DNA of 64,000 nt from Bathynomus jamesi (taxonomy: Eukaryota; Arthropoda; Malacostraca; Isopoda; Cirolanidae). Below, piece after piece: positions 1 to 12,071 of the stretch. Both the position numbers and the translations under genes were made by a program. The DNA is taken from the NCBI GenBank assembly GCA_023014485.1, contig JAJOZX010000879.1, positions 62,001 to 126,000 of the forward strand, read 5' to 3'. The notes under the pieces are model-generated. The model saw nothing but the letters and a program-made list of their open reading frames with translations. It was not told the origin of the DNA and made no database searches. The first letter of the stretch is position 1. Every line of letters starts with the position of its first letter.

Positions 1-2387
1 GAGGGATGTTCAGTTGGAGGAATCCCCAAAAGTAGAGAAGAAAATAATTATGTAGAAAATAAACTTATTGATGAAATAAATAAAGCAATGACAAGCAATA
101 TTATTATTGTTGGAGATTTCAATCATAGGCATATAGACTGGGAAATATTACAAACACCAGAAAGTAATGAGAGATTCTTAGACTATATAATTGAGAATGG
201 TTTAACCCAGTTAGTAAAGGAGCCAACCAGGACCGATGCCATTTTAGATTTAATTCTAACAAATAATCCAGATACCTTCCAGGATATCTCGGTTTCAGAA
301 ACACTAGGTTCAGGTGATGATTGTATCCTTCGGTTTAATATTGTTTGTAATTCAAGACCTAGTGAAAATAAAGTAGAAGTCCCAGATTTTAAGAGAGGAA
401 ATATAAATGGACTAGTAAATGATGTGTCTAATAAATTGGACAGATATTCTACAGCCTGAACAGACAGCAACTAGTATGTGGGAAAAATTTAAAAGTATAA
501 TAATGAACATACAAAGGAAGCATATCCCACAGTGTAAAATCAGAACTGGAAACAATAAAAAACAACCTTGGATAAACTGCAATGTAAAAAGAGCAATCAG
601 AGAAAAAACAAAAGCATTTCATAAATTCAAAAGAACTAAAAATGGCACAGACTCCGAAATATATAAAAGTAAACGAAGCATTTGCAAGAAAGCAAACAGA
701 GATAGCAAACGAGACCTGGAAAAATGCCTAGCCAAGAATTCAAAAAACAATCCTAAGAAGTTTTTCAGTCACTTCAATTTGAAAAGTAGAGTGAAAAAGA
801 AAATTGGCCCCCCTCCATGTAGATGATAAAACTATAGATGATGATCTTGAAATAACTGAAGAACTAAACAAATATTTGTCATCAGTATTCACAAATGAAA
901 ATTTAAATAATATTCCTGATCTTATACTACCAGGGCCAGATGAAATGCATCCAATAGTCATAAAAGCTGCCAAAAAGAATATAGCATAGGCACTAGAAAT
1001 TATTTTTAATAAATCATTGATATGTACTGAAATTCCAGAGGATTGGAAGAAAGCAAATGTGGCTCCAATCTTTAAAAAAGGAAATAGAAACTTGGCAAAA
1101 AACTACAGACCCATCAGCCTCACCTCCATTATTTGCAAATTACTCGAAAGTATCATTAGAGGTAAAGTTACTGAGTCCCTTGAAGAGTGCAACCTTATAA
1201 ATGATAGCCAGCATGGTTTCCGAAATGGAAGGTTCTGTCTAACCAACTTGATTGAATTTTATGATGGAGTCCTATTGCATTTGGACAATAAAGAGCCAGT
1301 AGATATAGTATACTTAGATTTTGCAAAGGCATTTGATACTGTTCCTCATGCAAGATTGTTGGTAAAAGTTAGAGCCCATGGTATAAGAGGTCATATAGCT
1401 GACTGGATAGAAGAATGGCTGAGAAACAGAAAACAGAGAGTTCATCTAAATGGAAATAAGTCTACTTGGAGACCTGTATTGAGCGGAGTCCCACAGGGGT
1501 CTGTGCTGGGACCTCTGCTTTTTATTGTCTATATAAATGATCTAGAGAAGGGCCTATCATGTAAAAACTCAAAATTTGCTGATGATACAAAATTAGGTCA
1601 TAATGTTAAGTTAGTAGCAGGAGCAATGACAATACAAAAAGACTTAGACAGAATAACAGCCTCCTGGGCAGATAAGTGGGAGATGAAATTTAATGTTGAT
1701 AAGTGCAAGGTTATGCATATTGGGCCAAAAAATCCAGAATTTGAATACAATATGAATGGAATTTGGATTAAAAATGATGATATAGAGAAAGACTTGGGTG
1801 TCACTGTGACTAATGAACTTAAACCCTCAAATCACTGTACAGTAATCAGAAATAAAGCAAATACTAGACTCAATCTCATGCACACACACATTGAATACAA
1901 ATCACCCAATATTATAAAGCAACTATACATTTCATATGTGAGACCCCTCCTCGAATATTGCATTCAATTTAATAGTCCCTATTTGATACAAGATATTGAA
2001 AAACTGGAAAAGGTACAGAAACGAGCAACAAGAATGATCCCATCTCTAAGACAATTGATATATAAGGGAAGACTGGCATATCGAAGCATGTTCTCATTAA
2101 AAAGGAGGAGGTTAAGGGGTGATATGATAGAGGTGTATAAAATGATAAAAGGGTTGGTTAAGATAGATTTTGAGTCTCTCTTCATTAAAGATCACAATAA
2201 CCAGACTAGAGGTCATAGTATGAAATTATTTAAGCCAAGATGTAGAACAAATTTAAGAAAACATAGTTTTACAAACAGAGTAATTAAGTTTTGAAACAGT
2301 CTGACAGAAGAAGTGGTGACTTCAGATACACTTGATTCTTTCGAAAGAAGGTTGGATAGTTTGATGTCTGCACAGGACATCTGGTGA
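1..2387 (+). pseudogene. CR1-like LINE no. 1, endonuclease and reverse transcriptase remnant
   Basis: This is the pol region of a non-LTR retrotransposon, which would nick target DNA and copy its own RNA into it. The reading frame is already open at base 1, so the 5' end lies outside the window. Bases 1-459 encode the C-terminal part of an AP endonuclease, with the motif GDFNHRHIDWE. A frameshift near 430 leads to a basic linker (419-826) and another near 800 to the segment 804-989, which looks internally deleted. The reverse transcriptase runs from about 990 with YLDFAKAFD, GVPQGSVLGPLLF and the catalytic FADDTK. TGA at 2292-2294 stands where such LINEs have the Trp of 'FWN'; the frame then continues to a stop at 2385. 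The repeat tail downstream supports the CR1 group. Several frameshifts and stops make it inactive. Confidence 0.9.
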
Positions 2388-3095
2388 TGGTGTTTAAGCC
2401 CATTTTTATTGCATGAATGGTACTAGTTTATTTCATATATATTATGTGCATTTGGGTGATAGATCCCACAGCTCAACACAGGTGTTGTGGGATATAGGGA
2501 GGCAGCATCTTGGGTTAAGGGATACTCTCTGTCTTACACACCCCATTTAAAGAGATTCCTCTGCTGAGTGGTGCCCCCCATAGTACTGTGAGGTATTGAA
2601 AAACTCATGATCTTCACTTGTTCCACAAAGACCTTTAAATGGGAGACCCAAAATGGGTGCACACACATTTCTACATTACTGTACAGTCTTTACAGCCACA
2701 CCTACACTTTTCCTCCTAAGTATATATATTGTAATGTATAAGGTTGTAAATTGTGACTTGGTCTGCAATTGATATGGACCGTGACTTATTTTTGGTTGGC
2801 AAGGTACTGGTATTGATGGGTACCATAATGAAATTGACTGGATTCTTTGGATCTGATATATTTGCATGTCAGTTATAAATAGATATAGAGTGTAACATAT
2901 TTGTGGATAGTAGCCTATTATGACTTTGATCCTCTGGATCCAGAGATTCTATCTTTAGTTTTAAATTGATAATTAATTAGTTTTGTAAAAATTGGTTGTT
3001 GCCAATGTAGAGGCAGTTTTTACATAGTGGGGCCACCTCGATGGGCCGAAGTGGCCCCTAGTGTGCCCACTATAAAAATTTCTTATGTTCTTATG
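2388..3095 (+). repeat. 3' untranslated region and octamer tail of LINE no. 1
   Basis: No coding potential is visible in these 0.7 kb. The stretch ends in two copies of TTCTTATG (3080-3095) and the start of a third. A short 3' microsatellite of octamers instead of poly(A) is typical of CR1-group LINEs. The next element begins directly after it. Confidence 0.7.
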
Positions 3096-3102
3096 TTCTA
3101 AT

Positions 3103-5075
3103 AATCATAAGCCGATAAAAGATAACATAGGCCCTCTAGTGGATGTTAATGGCACTTTGGCTTCTGACGCTCAGGAAATGGCAGGTATTTTCAATAACTT
3201 TTTTGCGACAGTTTTTACCGTAGAAGACATAAATAATGTCCCCGAAGTGGATGATATCGTTCCATTTAGTAGCAAGACTATTTTGGATAAAATAACTGTT
3301 TACGAGGGTGAGATTGCACATTATATCGATAGGCTAAAAGTTAGCAAGGCTCCAGGCCTTGACGCTTTTTATCCCAGACATTTTAAAGATTTGAAAGACG
3401 TTATCGTGGGCCCCTAAAGGAAGATTTTTAATCAGTCACTTGAAATGGGGATTATTCTGAAGACTTCAAATTAGCTAACATCACACCTATTTTTAAAAAA
3501 GGTGACCACACAGTAGCTAGCAATTATAGGCCCATTAGCTTAACGTCAATTGTCAGTAAACTTTTGGAATCTGTAGTTAGGAATCATATCATCGATCACT
3601 TAGAAAGAAGAGATTTAATTAATAGTAGTCAGTATGGGTTTTGATGCCATAGGTCTTGTTTAACTAATTTGTTAGAATTTTATAACGAAATAGTGCGCGA
3701 ATACGATAGGCATAAGCAGGGCCGTAACTAGGGTTTAGAAATTAATGAGGTCCAGATTTTTTTCGAGCGTGGCGGGACGAGCAAAATTCAGACCAAAATG
3801 ACATCTACAAACACAACCCAAGCTATACACTAAAGAATAAAATGCTCGACACTCCCTCTTTTCAAAAGAAAAGTGGTAATATGCGTTTCATACACGGAGA
3901 ATGGTTCAGTCTATTTTTTTTTTTTAGGAAATAATTACCGAGGTCAGGACCTCGGTGACCTCATAGGTAGTTACGGCCATGGGCATAAGAGCAGCTGATG
4001 TTATTTATTTAGATTTTAAAAAGGCATTCGATACAGTTCTGCATAGGAGATTAATTGCGAAGGTCAACGCGCATGTATACGCGGTCAGGTAGCTAACTGG
4101 TTAGAAGAATGGCTTCGTGCTAGGAGGCAGAGGGTCATAGTTAATGGTAGTGAATTGGGGTGGTTGGATGTGGGTAGCAGTGTCCCATAGGGTTCAGTGT
4201 TAGGCCCATTGCTATTCGCAATTTACATTAATGACATAGATGTAGGATTGACTAGTAACATGTCAAAATTCGCGGATGATACTAAAATAGGCTGTAAGAT
4301 TGTTAATGAGGATGATAGAAATAGGCTCCAAGATGATGTAAATAGGATTATGGAGTGGACAGATAAGTGGCAGATGCAATTTAACGTAGACAAATGTAAA
4401 GTTTTGCATATAGGTTCTCGTAACAATAATTACACGTACACGATGGATGATAGGGAGTTAGCGAGCGTTGATGAGGAAGTAGATTTAGGCATACACGTAT
4501 CTAAGGATTTAAAGGTTAGGAACCAGTGCCTGGAGTCTTGCACAAAAGCTAATAGGATGTTAGGCTTCATAGCGCGTAATTTTGAATTTAAATCGAAGGA
4601 TATTATATTGCCCCTTTACAAGTCCCTAGTCAGGCCTCATTTAGAATATGCCATTCAGTTTTGGTGCCCGTACTTGCGTGAGGATATTGATAGGTTAGAA
4701 AGGGTTCAGCATTGTGCCACGAAACTGATTCCGTCATTGCGCAACAAGCCTTATGAAGATAGGATTAAAGAGTTAGACCTGTATTCACTCAAAACTAGGA
4801 GATTAAGGGGGGAGCTTATTGAAGTTTTCAAAATCGTTAATAACATCAATAACATAAATTTTGACAAATTGTTCACTTTCGATAATAATAATACTCGTAA
4901 TAACGGATTTAAGTTGCGTGGCAGACGTTTCATCACTAATATCGCTAAAAACTTCTTTACGTTTAAAGTAACTGATAAATGGAATAATCTTCCTGCGTCA
5001 GTCGTGAACTCTACCAGCGTTAATATGTTTAAGAACCGTTTAGATAGGAATTTTAAAAATATTAACGTTGTTTAA
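3103..5075 (+). pseudogene. CR1-like LINE no. 2, reverse transcriptase remnant
   Basis: This is a second, different non-LTR retrotransposon, truncated at its 5' side. Bases 3103-3417 encode the linker before the RT (IFNNFFATVF and SKAPGLDAF). The RT continues in other frames with ANITPIFKKGD, ASNYRPISLTS and YLDFKKAFDT. It is interrupted by a hAT MITE at 3717-3981 and by a TAG in the conserved VPQGS motif just before 4197. From 4197 to 5075 the C-terminal half is open, with FADDTK, QFNVDKCKVLHIG and RPHLEYAIQFW. The last codons before the stop resemble other CR1-like C termini (VNMFKNRLDRNF). Stops and frameshifts show it is dead. Confidence 0.88.
3717..3981. mobile_element. hAT-type MITE with 8-bp target duplication
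   Basis: A 265-bp element without coding capacity lies inside the RT of LINE no. 2. Its ends are CAGGGCCGTAACTA on the left and the complement of CATGGCCGTAACTA on the right. It is flanked by the exact 8-bp repeat GGCATAAG (3709-3716 and 3982-3989). Terminal repeats starting CA(G) and 8-bp target duplications are hAT hallmarks. Removing the element and one duplication restores the continuity of the LINE frame. Confidence 0.9.
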
Positions 5076-5253
5076 TATAATAATAAAACAATCCCCCTTC
5101 TCCCTCTCAGCCTCCCCCTTTTCCTCTCCCTCATTAAAATTATTAACGTTGTTTAATACAATAAAACAATTAGCAACAGGAGCTCTATGGGTGGTGATCG
5201 AGGATGAGTCTGTTGACAATAATGCCAGCTTGTGGCATGCCAGTGTGTGATGC

Positions 5254-5285
<32 letters not shown>
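5050..5285 (+). repeat. LINE no. 2 3' end with a duplicated segment and poly(A)
   Basis: The segment around the stop codon (TATTAACGTTGTTTAAT, about 5058-5076) recurs about 80 bp downstream (about 5138-5156), separated by a CT-rich spacer. A run of 28 A follows at 5258-5285. The duplicated 3' end could come from slippage or a partial second copy during insertion. The poly(A) may instead belong to a short unrecognised retroposon at 5160-5285. Confidence 0.5.
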
Positions 5286-5713
5286 TTAGACTAACACGAT
5301 CATAGATGTAGCTCGTAGCTTAAACTAACCCACTTTTTGTTTTACTTTACTTACTTTTTTTTTTCCTTCTTATCCTCTCCTTACTTGCATGTCTGTAGTT
5401 TGCATGGTATGATAGTGAGTTAAGACTGTGTTTGCATGGTTTGCAAGTGTTCTTCTTTTACTTCTTTCACCCCTTTCCTATTCTCTCCGACTATTTTTCT
5501 GACTTGTTGGCAGTGGCCAACTGATGATGATGGTGAGCCTTTCTTTCTCTTTTTCTGAATGAATGTCAACCCATGAGTGATAGGTGTTGCTACTTAATTA
5601 ACCCCTTATTCTCTTCTCTTAACCCCCTACTCTTTCCTTTCTCTCGGGCTAACCTTAGAGTGGCTCTTAGGGTCTTTGTTAGCCTTAGCTACTGTAGATC
5701 TGTAGATCCCCAG
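5286..5713. other. Stretch with no recognised gene
   Basis: T/C-rich sequence between the LINE no. 2 poly(A) and the first recognisable exon of family B. It may be the left part of the family B transposon, but no terminal repeat matching the right end near 8515 is visible here. I see no coding signal. Confidence 0.4.
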
Positions 5714-7899
5714 AAAAAAGCTCAGAAGAGTTTTTCAAGATGTTCCATCAAGCTCAGCAGCAATACATGACAGTGATCTCGACAATCTCTCAAGTCAGGG
5801 AAGCCTGGAATCACATGATGAAACAGCTGGTGTCAGTGAACAACAGGAATCCATGACAGAACAAAATAGGAAGTCTACCAAACCTCATTCAGCAGTGTGA
5901 CAGGTATACTGTATAGTTTAGAATATGAGTATGCTTTGAACACTCTTGTTGCTCTGTTGACAATACCTTTGAAAAAATGATTTATAATCCATGTACCGTT
6001 GCTAATAGTTAGAGTTCAAATCTTGGACACTGCTGTCCAATGAACATCTTGTTAGAATATTAACTTGATATAAAATAAATGTCTTTTACCAGGTATCAAG
6101 TAAGTGACAGAGCCAGAGCAGCAGTTGCATCATCAGTTTTAGAGGATTATGGAATTATCACTACTATTGATAAGATGAACGTAATTGACAGGTAACAGTC
6201 CAATTATTTTGTACATTAGTATCTGATTCAAATCAAGTATTTCACAAAAAGGCATACATTTCAAACAAGTGTTGAAATTTAAATAGTGTTAGTCAAAACC
6301 TATCGAGCTTGCTTAAATAACTGTCCTTAAAATTTAGTAAATTTGTACTATGAACTTTGCAGGAACAAGCTGAGAAGAGAACATGAAAAATATCATAAAG
6401 CCATAAGAAAAGATGAGAGTAAATTGTTTGAATTGGTGGATGCTATTTATGTGGATGGTTGCAAAGATGCAACAATGGTGACAGTTGAAGTGAATGGCAA
6501 ATATTACAGAACTGAGTAAGAAGAGCACTATGTAACTAATTGTAGGAGAACCTGGTAAGATTTAAAATTTTGATCTTTAGTTTGCATTTTGTAATAGATA
6601 TTACTCAAAATACTTAAGATGAATTTTGGATATAGAAATTGGAAAATAGATAAAAACCCTAAAGTATCTAAAAAATTGTCTCTATTTCTGAATACTATTT
6701 CAGGTGATATCTATCTCTCACAAGGGGTTGACTATTGCAACAAAGATATACAAAGCCCTCAAAGACACTGAATTACATACCAAACTTGCCATGATAGGAT
6801 CTGATGGGACTAATACAATGATCGGTTCAAATGGTGGAGCTATCAGATGCCTGGAAGAACTGCTTGGTAGACCTTTGCAGTGGAGCATTTGCCGACCACA
6901 CTGTAATGCGCTCCCCCTTCATCATGTCTTTGTTACTCTGGATGGAACAATAAAGAGCCCAGACTCATTTTCAGGAAAGATAGGGGTTGAACTTGGTGGA
7001 AGTGTATCTCAGTGGGATGTGATTTCATTCAAGCCAATTAGGAATTCAAAATTTCCAGTTATTCCTAATGAAGTACTGGAAGACCTCAGCACTGATCAGT
7101 ATTATGCTTACAGAATCTGTATGACTGTTATGCTTGGCTGTGCTGATCCTGATCTTGAGCTCCTTGAAGTTGGACTGATCTGTCATTCAAAGTGGTTGAC
7201 TCTGGCATGTAGAATCCTCAGATTTTATACATCTCATAGGAAGCCTTCCAAAGTTCTGGTCACACTTGCGGAGTTTTGTATCTTGGTCTATTTTCAAAGT
7301 TGGTTCCAGATCAAGAAGGAATATCGATGCACAGATGGTGCTAAGAACTTTTATGATATGCTCCAGAGGATCCTAAAATTCCATCACAAGGAAGCCAGGG
7401 AGATAGCCCTAAAAACCCTCTACCAAAATGCATACTACGCTCACCCTGAGAATGTATTAATTGTCATGTTTGTTGATTCAGACCCACAAATCTGCAACAT
7501 TGCAGTTAACAAGGTACTTTTGGTCAGAGAGAATGAATCAGTTGAAACAGTGATAGACAATGACTTCGAAGGTGGTGACCTGATAATTGATTCAGATGAG
7601 GATATTGAAGTCAGCCTGACTTAAGTGTTGTGAGAAATGGTAGTGTCAGGAGATTCATGGTGCCTAAAATCAATAACAAAACTTGAGGGTATCTCAAAAT
7701 GATAAACTTAAATTCACCTGACATTCATGAGCCCCCTATCATAGCATCTCTAACCAATGAAGAACTCATTAACATAAGAAAGGAAGCACTGAAACTCAAC
7801 CAGCCTTGTCATAATCAGGCTGTAGAGAGGCACATTAAACTTGTAACAGAGGATTCCTCAACTGTGGTAGGATTTGAACATCGTGATGGCATTATTTGA
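5714..7899 (+). pseudogene. Family B transposase-like gene with introns, decayed
   Basis: Several exons can be traced. One near 5714-5896 has an acidic Ser-rich protein. One at about 6093-6192 (YQVSDRARAAVASSVLEDYG) has AG before it and GT after it. One at about 6362-6555 contains FELVDAIYVDGCKDAT and an in-frame TAA. The main exon starts after an AG at about 6704 and runs to 7624; a last piece at 7650-7899 holds PCHNQAVERHIKLVTE. The main exon has GSDGTN, followed by RPLQW and a Cys/His pair, then EDLSTDQYYAYRIC. A GSDG Asp, a C-x-x-H pair and a distant 'AVE' Glu would fit an RNase H-type transposase. That reading is inference. I know the family only as recurrent 'hypothetical' proteins of invertebrates. 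The right terminal region of its element is at 8120-8515. Confidence 0.65.
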
Positions 7900-8119
7900 C
7901 AAAAGATAAAATCAAGAAAACTGATGAAAGTGTTCAATACAAAAATACAATATTCTAAAGCTGTTTAGATGATTATTTTTTATTACTTTGTTTAATGAGT
8001 GATAGACTGAATGTGTGTTGTGTGTGTTATATGAATGTGTAATAATGAAAATTGCAATTTTTGGCCAAAAATAATATAAATATGGATTTTTTGATGCATT
8101 ATTGAGCCTGCAGCCCTCT

Positions 8120-8515
8120 AATTTTCTGCTTGTGGATGCTTTATATCAAGGTCATTTTTCATGACCTTGAATTTTGAAGGTTTTTCTGGGGCCAAGGTCA
8201 AAGGTCATATAGAAATGAAACTTTCTTATTTGATGCTCTATGATTTTTACAGCAGAAATCAAAGTTATTCTTCATCCTTTTCTGACCATTTTGAGACCAC
8301 GATTGTCGAAATCAGTACAGTAGAACCGGAGATATGACCTTTCAAACCTCCAAGGTCACTCTGATAACCTCAAACTTTCGAAGGTCATAACTCAGAAACC
8401 CGTTGACCTAGGAAGCTAGAATTTGGTGATGATTCATTCATCATTTCACCAGTGAAATTGGTGGGATGAGGTGACATAAGGTGTGTACACTTGACATGGA
8501 ATATCTCAATAACTC
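8120..8515. repeat. Right terminal region of the family B transposon, rich in AGGTCA half-sites
   Basis: The outer end reads TGACATAAGGTGTGTACACT followed by TGACATGGAAT. Its complement matches the left end of the 30519 element almost base for base over 30 bp, and the two remain alignable for about 380 bp inward. The region holds eight AGGTCA hexamers on either strand: 8149-8154, 8162-8167, 8195-8200, 8202-8207, 8335-8340, 8353-8358, 8382-8387 and 8404-8409. Two of them form a perfect direct repeat with 1-bp spacing at 8195-8207. Confidence 0.7.
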
Positions 8516-8520
8516 AAAAA

Positions 8521-8890
8521 GGATAAGCCTATTCCTTTACGTATTTAAGTGTAGTGAATGCCTTTATTAATTAAACTGAATAAACTCATTGTGTAACTCC
8601 ATTGCCTACATCGAAACAGAGCTGAGCACCCTACAACCAGAAGCAAGGCCCAACAAAATAATAAGGTATGGTAATTTCCTTTTTACCCTTAGGCAGTGCT
8701 AAATACCAAAGCATATAAATTAAATATTAACCAAAAAGAAACACTACTTAACAAGGTCTTTTGAATACCTCCACAAACACAATTTTTTAACAAAAAACTT
8801 AAGGTTTTTGCCATTCAACTCTCCACCAATATCTGCTTGAAATTTCTAATGGATGAGGGTGATGGCAATAAACCATAACCCTACACAGTA
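8521..8890. repeat. Dispersed repeat R, copy 1
   Basis: This 0.37-kb non-coding segment (from 'aaaggataagcctattcctt' to near 'tttttatagaggt') is clearly similar to 43220-43790. The other copy differs by point changes and by an extra block at 43324-43510. No terminal repeats are obvious. It is probably part of a larger repeat adjoining families B and C. Confidence 0.65.
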
Positions 8891-10171
8891 TTTTTATAGA
8901 GGTAGGAAATTATAGGCCTGTTAGTTTAACATCATTGGTAGGAAAGTTACTACAAAAAATTATAAGGAATAATATTCAAGATCATTTGGAGAATTTTAAA
9001 CTTATTTCAAGTTCACAATATGGATTTATGTCAGGAAGGTCTTGTTTGTCTAATCTCTTAGACATTTTAGGGTTTGTAACTGATCAGGTAGATAATGGAA
9101 ATGTAGATGTTTATCTGGATTTTAGTAAAGCATTTGACAAGGTTCCACAAAGGAGACTTCTATATAAATTAAAAGCTCATGGGATATTGGGGTCAGTTAT
9201 ATATTGGTTAGAAAAATGGTTGGAAGACAGAACAGAGTAATTCTAAATGGACATAATCTGGGTGGCAGAAACTGAAAAGTGGGGTACTATAGGGATCAGT
9301 TTTAGGCTCATTACTCTTTATTTTATATCTAAATGACTTGCAGAAGAGAGTAGATAGTAAAACCTCTAAATTAGCAGTAATAGTTGCCCCAGTCATAAAT
9401 AGAGAAAATTCTTATAAACTGCAGAGATATTGATAGATTAGTTGCTTGGGCTAGTAAATGGCAAATGGAATTCAATGTTCAAAAATACAAAGTCATACAT
9501 TTTGGTAGAAATAATGAAAATTTCAGTTATGAGATGCAAGGGAATTGGTTAGAGGATGTTAGACAGGAAAAAAACCTTGGCATTATAGTTAGTAGTGATC
9601 TCAAATTTTTTAAGCATTGCTTAGACTAAGGCTAGAAATAAAGCAAATAAAATGTTAGGTATTATTAAGAGGAATGTTAGTTATAAGAGTAAGGAAGTCA
9701 TCTGTAAATTATATAATTCTTATGTTTGGCCTCACTGAGAATACTACATTCAAGCTTGGTCCCCTCACCTTAGACATGATATTGATATGCTTGAAGGTGT
9801 GCAATGTAGGGCAACCAAGCTTATCCCTAACCTAAGAAGACTGGAATACAGGGAAAGATTAAAAGAACTAGGCATGTTTAGTTTTGAGAGATGTTGTAGG
9901 AGGGGAGACAGGATACAGATATTCAAAATGTTTTCAGGTTTGGACAATTTAGATGTGCATAACTTTTTCTCACACGGCTGATGGGATAACTCATGGGCAT
10001 TATCAGAAAATTAGAAAACAGCCTTGTAGACTTGATCTATGAAAATACTTTTTCAGTCATAGAGTAGTAGATTTTTGGAATGACTTGCCATATGATGTGG
10101 TGAACAATAGCTCATTAGTTAAATTTAAGAAAAATTTGGATGCTTTCATGAATGAGTATGTTAGTTTGTAG
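8890..10171 (+). pseudogene. CR1-like LINE no. 3, reverse transcriptase remnant
   Basis: A 5'-truncated LINE. It starts inside the RT at the NYRPVSLTS motif and includes a continuous piece at 8935-9240 with YGFMSGRSCLSNLLD and YLDFSKAFDKVPQRR. Frameshifts near 9240 and 9400 remove a clean catalytic box. Later pieces show WQMEFNVQKYKVIHFG, a stop in 'RPH*EYYIQAW', and 9787-9981 with RATKLIPNLRR. The C-terminal 'FWNDLPYDVV' and 'FKKNLDAF' motifs end at a stop at 10169-10171. It is a third lineage, distinct from LINEs 1 and 2 in sequence. Confidence 0.85.
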
Positions 10172-10729
10172 ATTGTAATGACCGTATATTTTTAGCTTAA
10201 GTTTGTATGTTACTTTGATAGTAGTAAATAGTTGTACATTAGTTAGCTGAATTGAGATTTGTTTTGCAGGATTCTATTAGTACTAGCTTGTGACTTTGAT
10301 AACCTCGATAAATGAAATGTAATGTAATATCTAATAGGCTACTCTACTATGGCACAATACATATTGTAAACACTACCCCGATGATGTCACTGTGGCATCA
10401 GTATTTTATGAAAACTAATTTCTTTATTAAACAAAATTTTGGCATTTATTTAACAATGGAGAGTTGATTTACTTATTTAACAATAAAATGTATGTGAAAT
10501 TTAAGTATCAGTACATTATTCATTATTCTTTGAAATTTATAAAAGCTTTCTTGACCTATGACAGAAGATTGGTGCGACATCCGATTGTTAAGCTTCCCAT
10601 AATAGCTTTTTGTGTATCATTTGTCAAGAAATGTGTATCCATGTATCATCACCCTAAAATGCATAGCATACACAAAATGCATAGTTGTTGGCAAATTTGA
10701 TGTGGTGAATGATTGCATGACTAAGCATT
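10172..10729. other. Stretch with no recognised gene
   Basis: AT-rich sequence following LINE no. 3. Its first part, with short AATGT repeats near 10310-10330, may be the LINE 3' tail. No conserved protein motif is visible on either strand. Confidence 0.4.
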
Positions 10730-11059
10730 GATCTGGATGATGCAAGAGAAGTGGCTGCAAGTAGGTTGAAATGGAAGGTTTCTATCCTTTTATCTATGCT
10801 TTCATTTCTGATTTCCTTTCTGGTTAATCTATAGCTGCAGTTATAGATGGCCACTGTTCTTTTCCTAAAGCTATTAATAGTGGTGTACCTCAGGGTTCTG
10901 TCCTGTCACCCAAAAGCGTAACTAGCTTTCAAAAGTTTGGGGGGGGGGGGGGGGACAACTATAATGATGAAAAAATCCTGCAATGAATTTCTGTTTTGCT
11001 ATCCTGTAGGTAATGTGTTTGCGACCAAAATGATGCTCTTAAAATACTATGATTTAGAG

Positions 11060-11265
11060 CAGGGGTTCCCAAACTTTTACCACCAATTAAACATTCTACA
11101 CTCATTAAACCAGTTTAATAAACACTTACTGAATGTCTAGTGTGAAATGGAAATTTATTTTAATATAGTTAATGTTACTATTTTTCCAAAAGCTTAGAGA
11201 CCCCCTGGAAGCTTACTACAGACCCCTGGGGGTCTGTACAGACCACTTTGGGAATATAGATCATT
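11060..11265. mobile_element. hAT MITE fragment with CAGGGGTTCCCAAAC terminus
   Basis: The left end is CAGGGGTTCCCAAACTTTTA. The right side has the mirror-type sequence CAGACCACTTTGGGAA, as in many hAT MITEs, but its last bases no longer match. Next to it lies a near-perfect 37-bp palindrome (11257-11293) built around 'gatcattctctaaa', which may have replaced the lost end. No exact target duplication was found. Confidence 0.55.
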
Positions 11266-11484
11266 CTCTAAATTTTAGAGAATGATCTATATTTATAATA
11301 GTAATAGGAAAATCAAAGAAGCATTTTCACAACTACCTTATGTATATCAAGTATATACTTAACATTAAAGGAAAACAATATATGCAATAATTAAAGTCTC
11401 ATTAAAGTATTGATCACTGCAGTATTTAAATAAGATTCCACTTTTTGTTATTACGTTTATTGACCAATATCCATAACGCTAAAC

Positions 11485-12071
11485 CATGGGCGCCCGCAGG
11501 TAGGGGCAAGGGGGGGTGCTTGCCTCCCCCTGGAAATGCCAAGAAAATATATTAAATATTTTCTAAGAAAATATTTATATCCTAAACTTGCTGAAAAGTA
11601 TCCAACTGCCTCCTAAAGGGTGAAAATTTTTATTTGTGTGCATGATAAAAGGTTGCTACCTTTTTATTTGTTCACCGGGAGAAAATCAACTCCAACAAAA
11701 CTGATTTTATGGAAAAGGTTGTTCATAATTTTGGTAGTGACCGCAGACGACTACAATTCCTATTCAAATGAGCAGTGTAGGTGATGCTCGAAACACCGTT
11801 TTCAAATTAGGTACAACATTTACTTCAGTATGCTTTTTTCTTCATTCTATCATGTTTCTTTTATAAATAAAATAAATGATTGTTATCATGTGCATTGTAT
11901 GTACATACAATATATATTTGCATTTTCCATTACAGAAAATGCAACACTAAACTTGCTTAGAATTAACCTGCTGGTTCCTAAGGGGTCAAAAGTTTTTTGC
12001 TTGCTCCGGTCCCTACCTATTAATACATTAAATTTTGCCCCCCCTTGGAAAAAATCCTGCGGGCGCCCATG
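11485..12071. mobile_element. Third-level hAT element with perfect 16-bp TIR
   Basis: The terminal inverted repeats are identical over 16 bp (CATGGGCGCCCGCAGG). The 587-bp element is flanked by the exact 8-bp duplication CGCTAAAC (11477-11484 and 12072-12079). It lies within the hAT at 10911-12392. Identical ends and an intact duplication suggest it is the youngest of the three. The inside has no coding sequence. Confidence 0.93.

Noticed and set aside
5258..5285. Poly(A) as proof of an L1-type LINE
   Set aside because: The RT upstream is CR1-like; the A run may belong to a separate short retroposon or be simple sequence.
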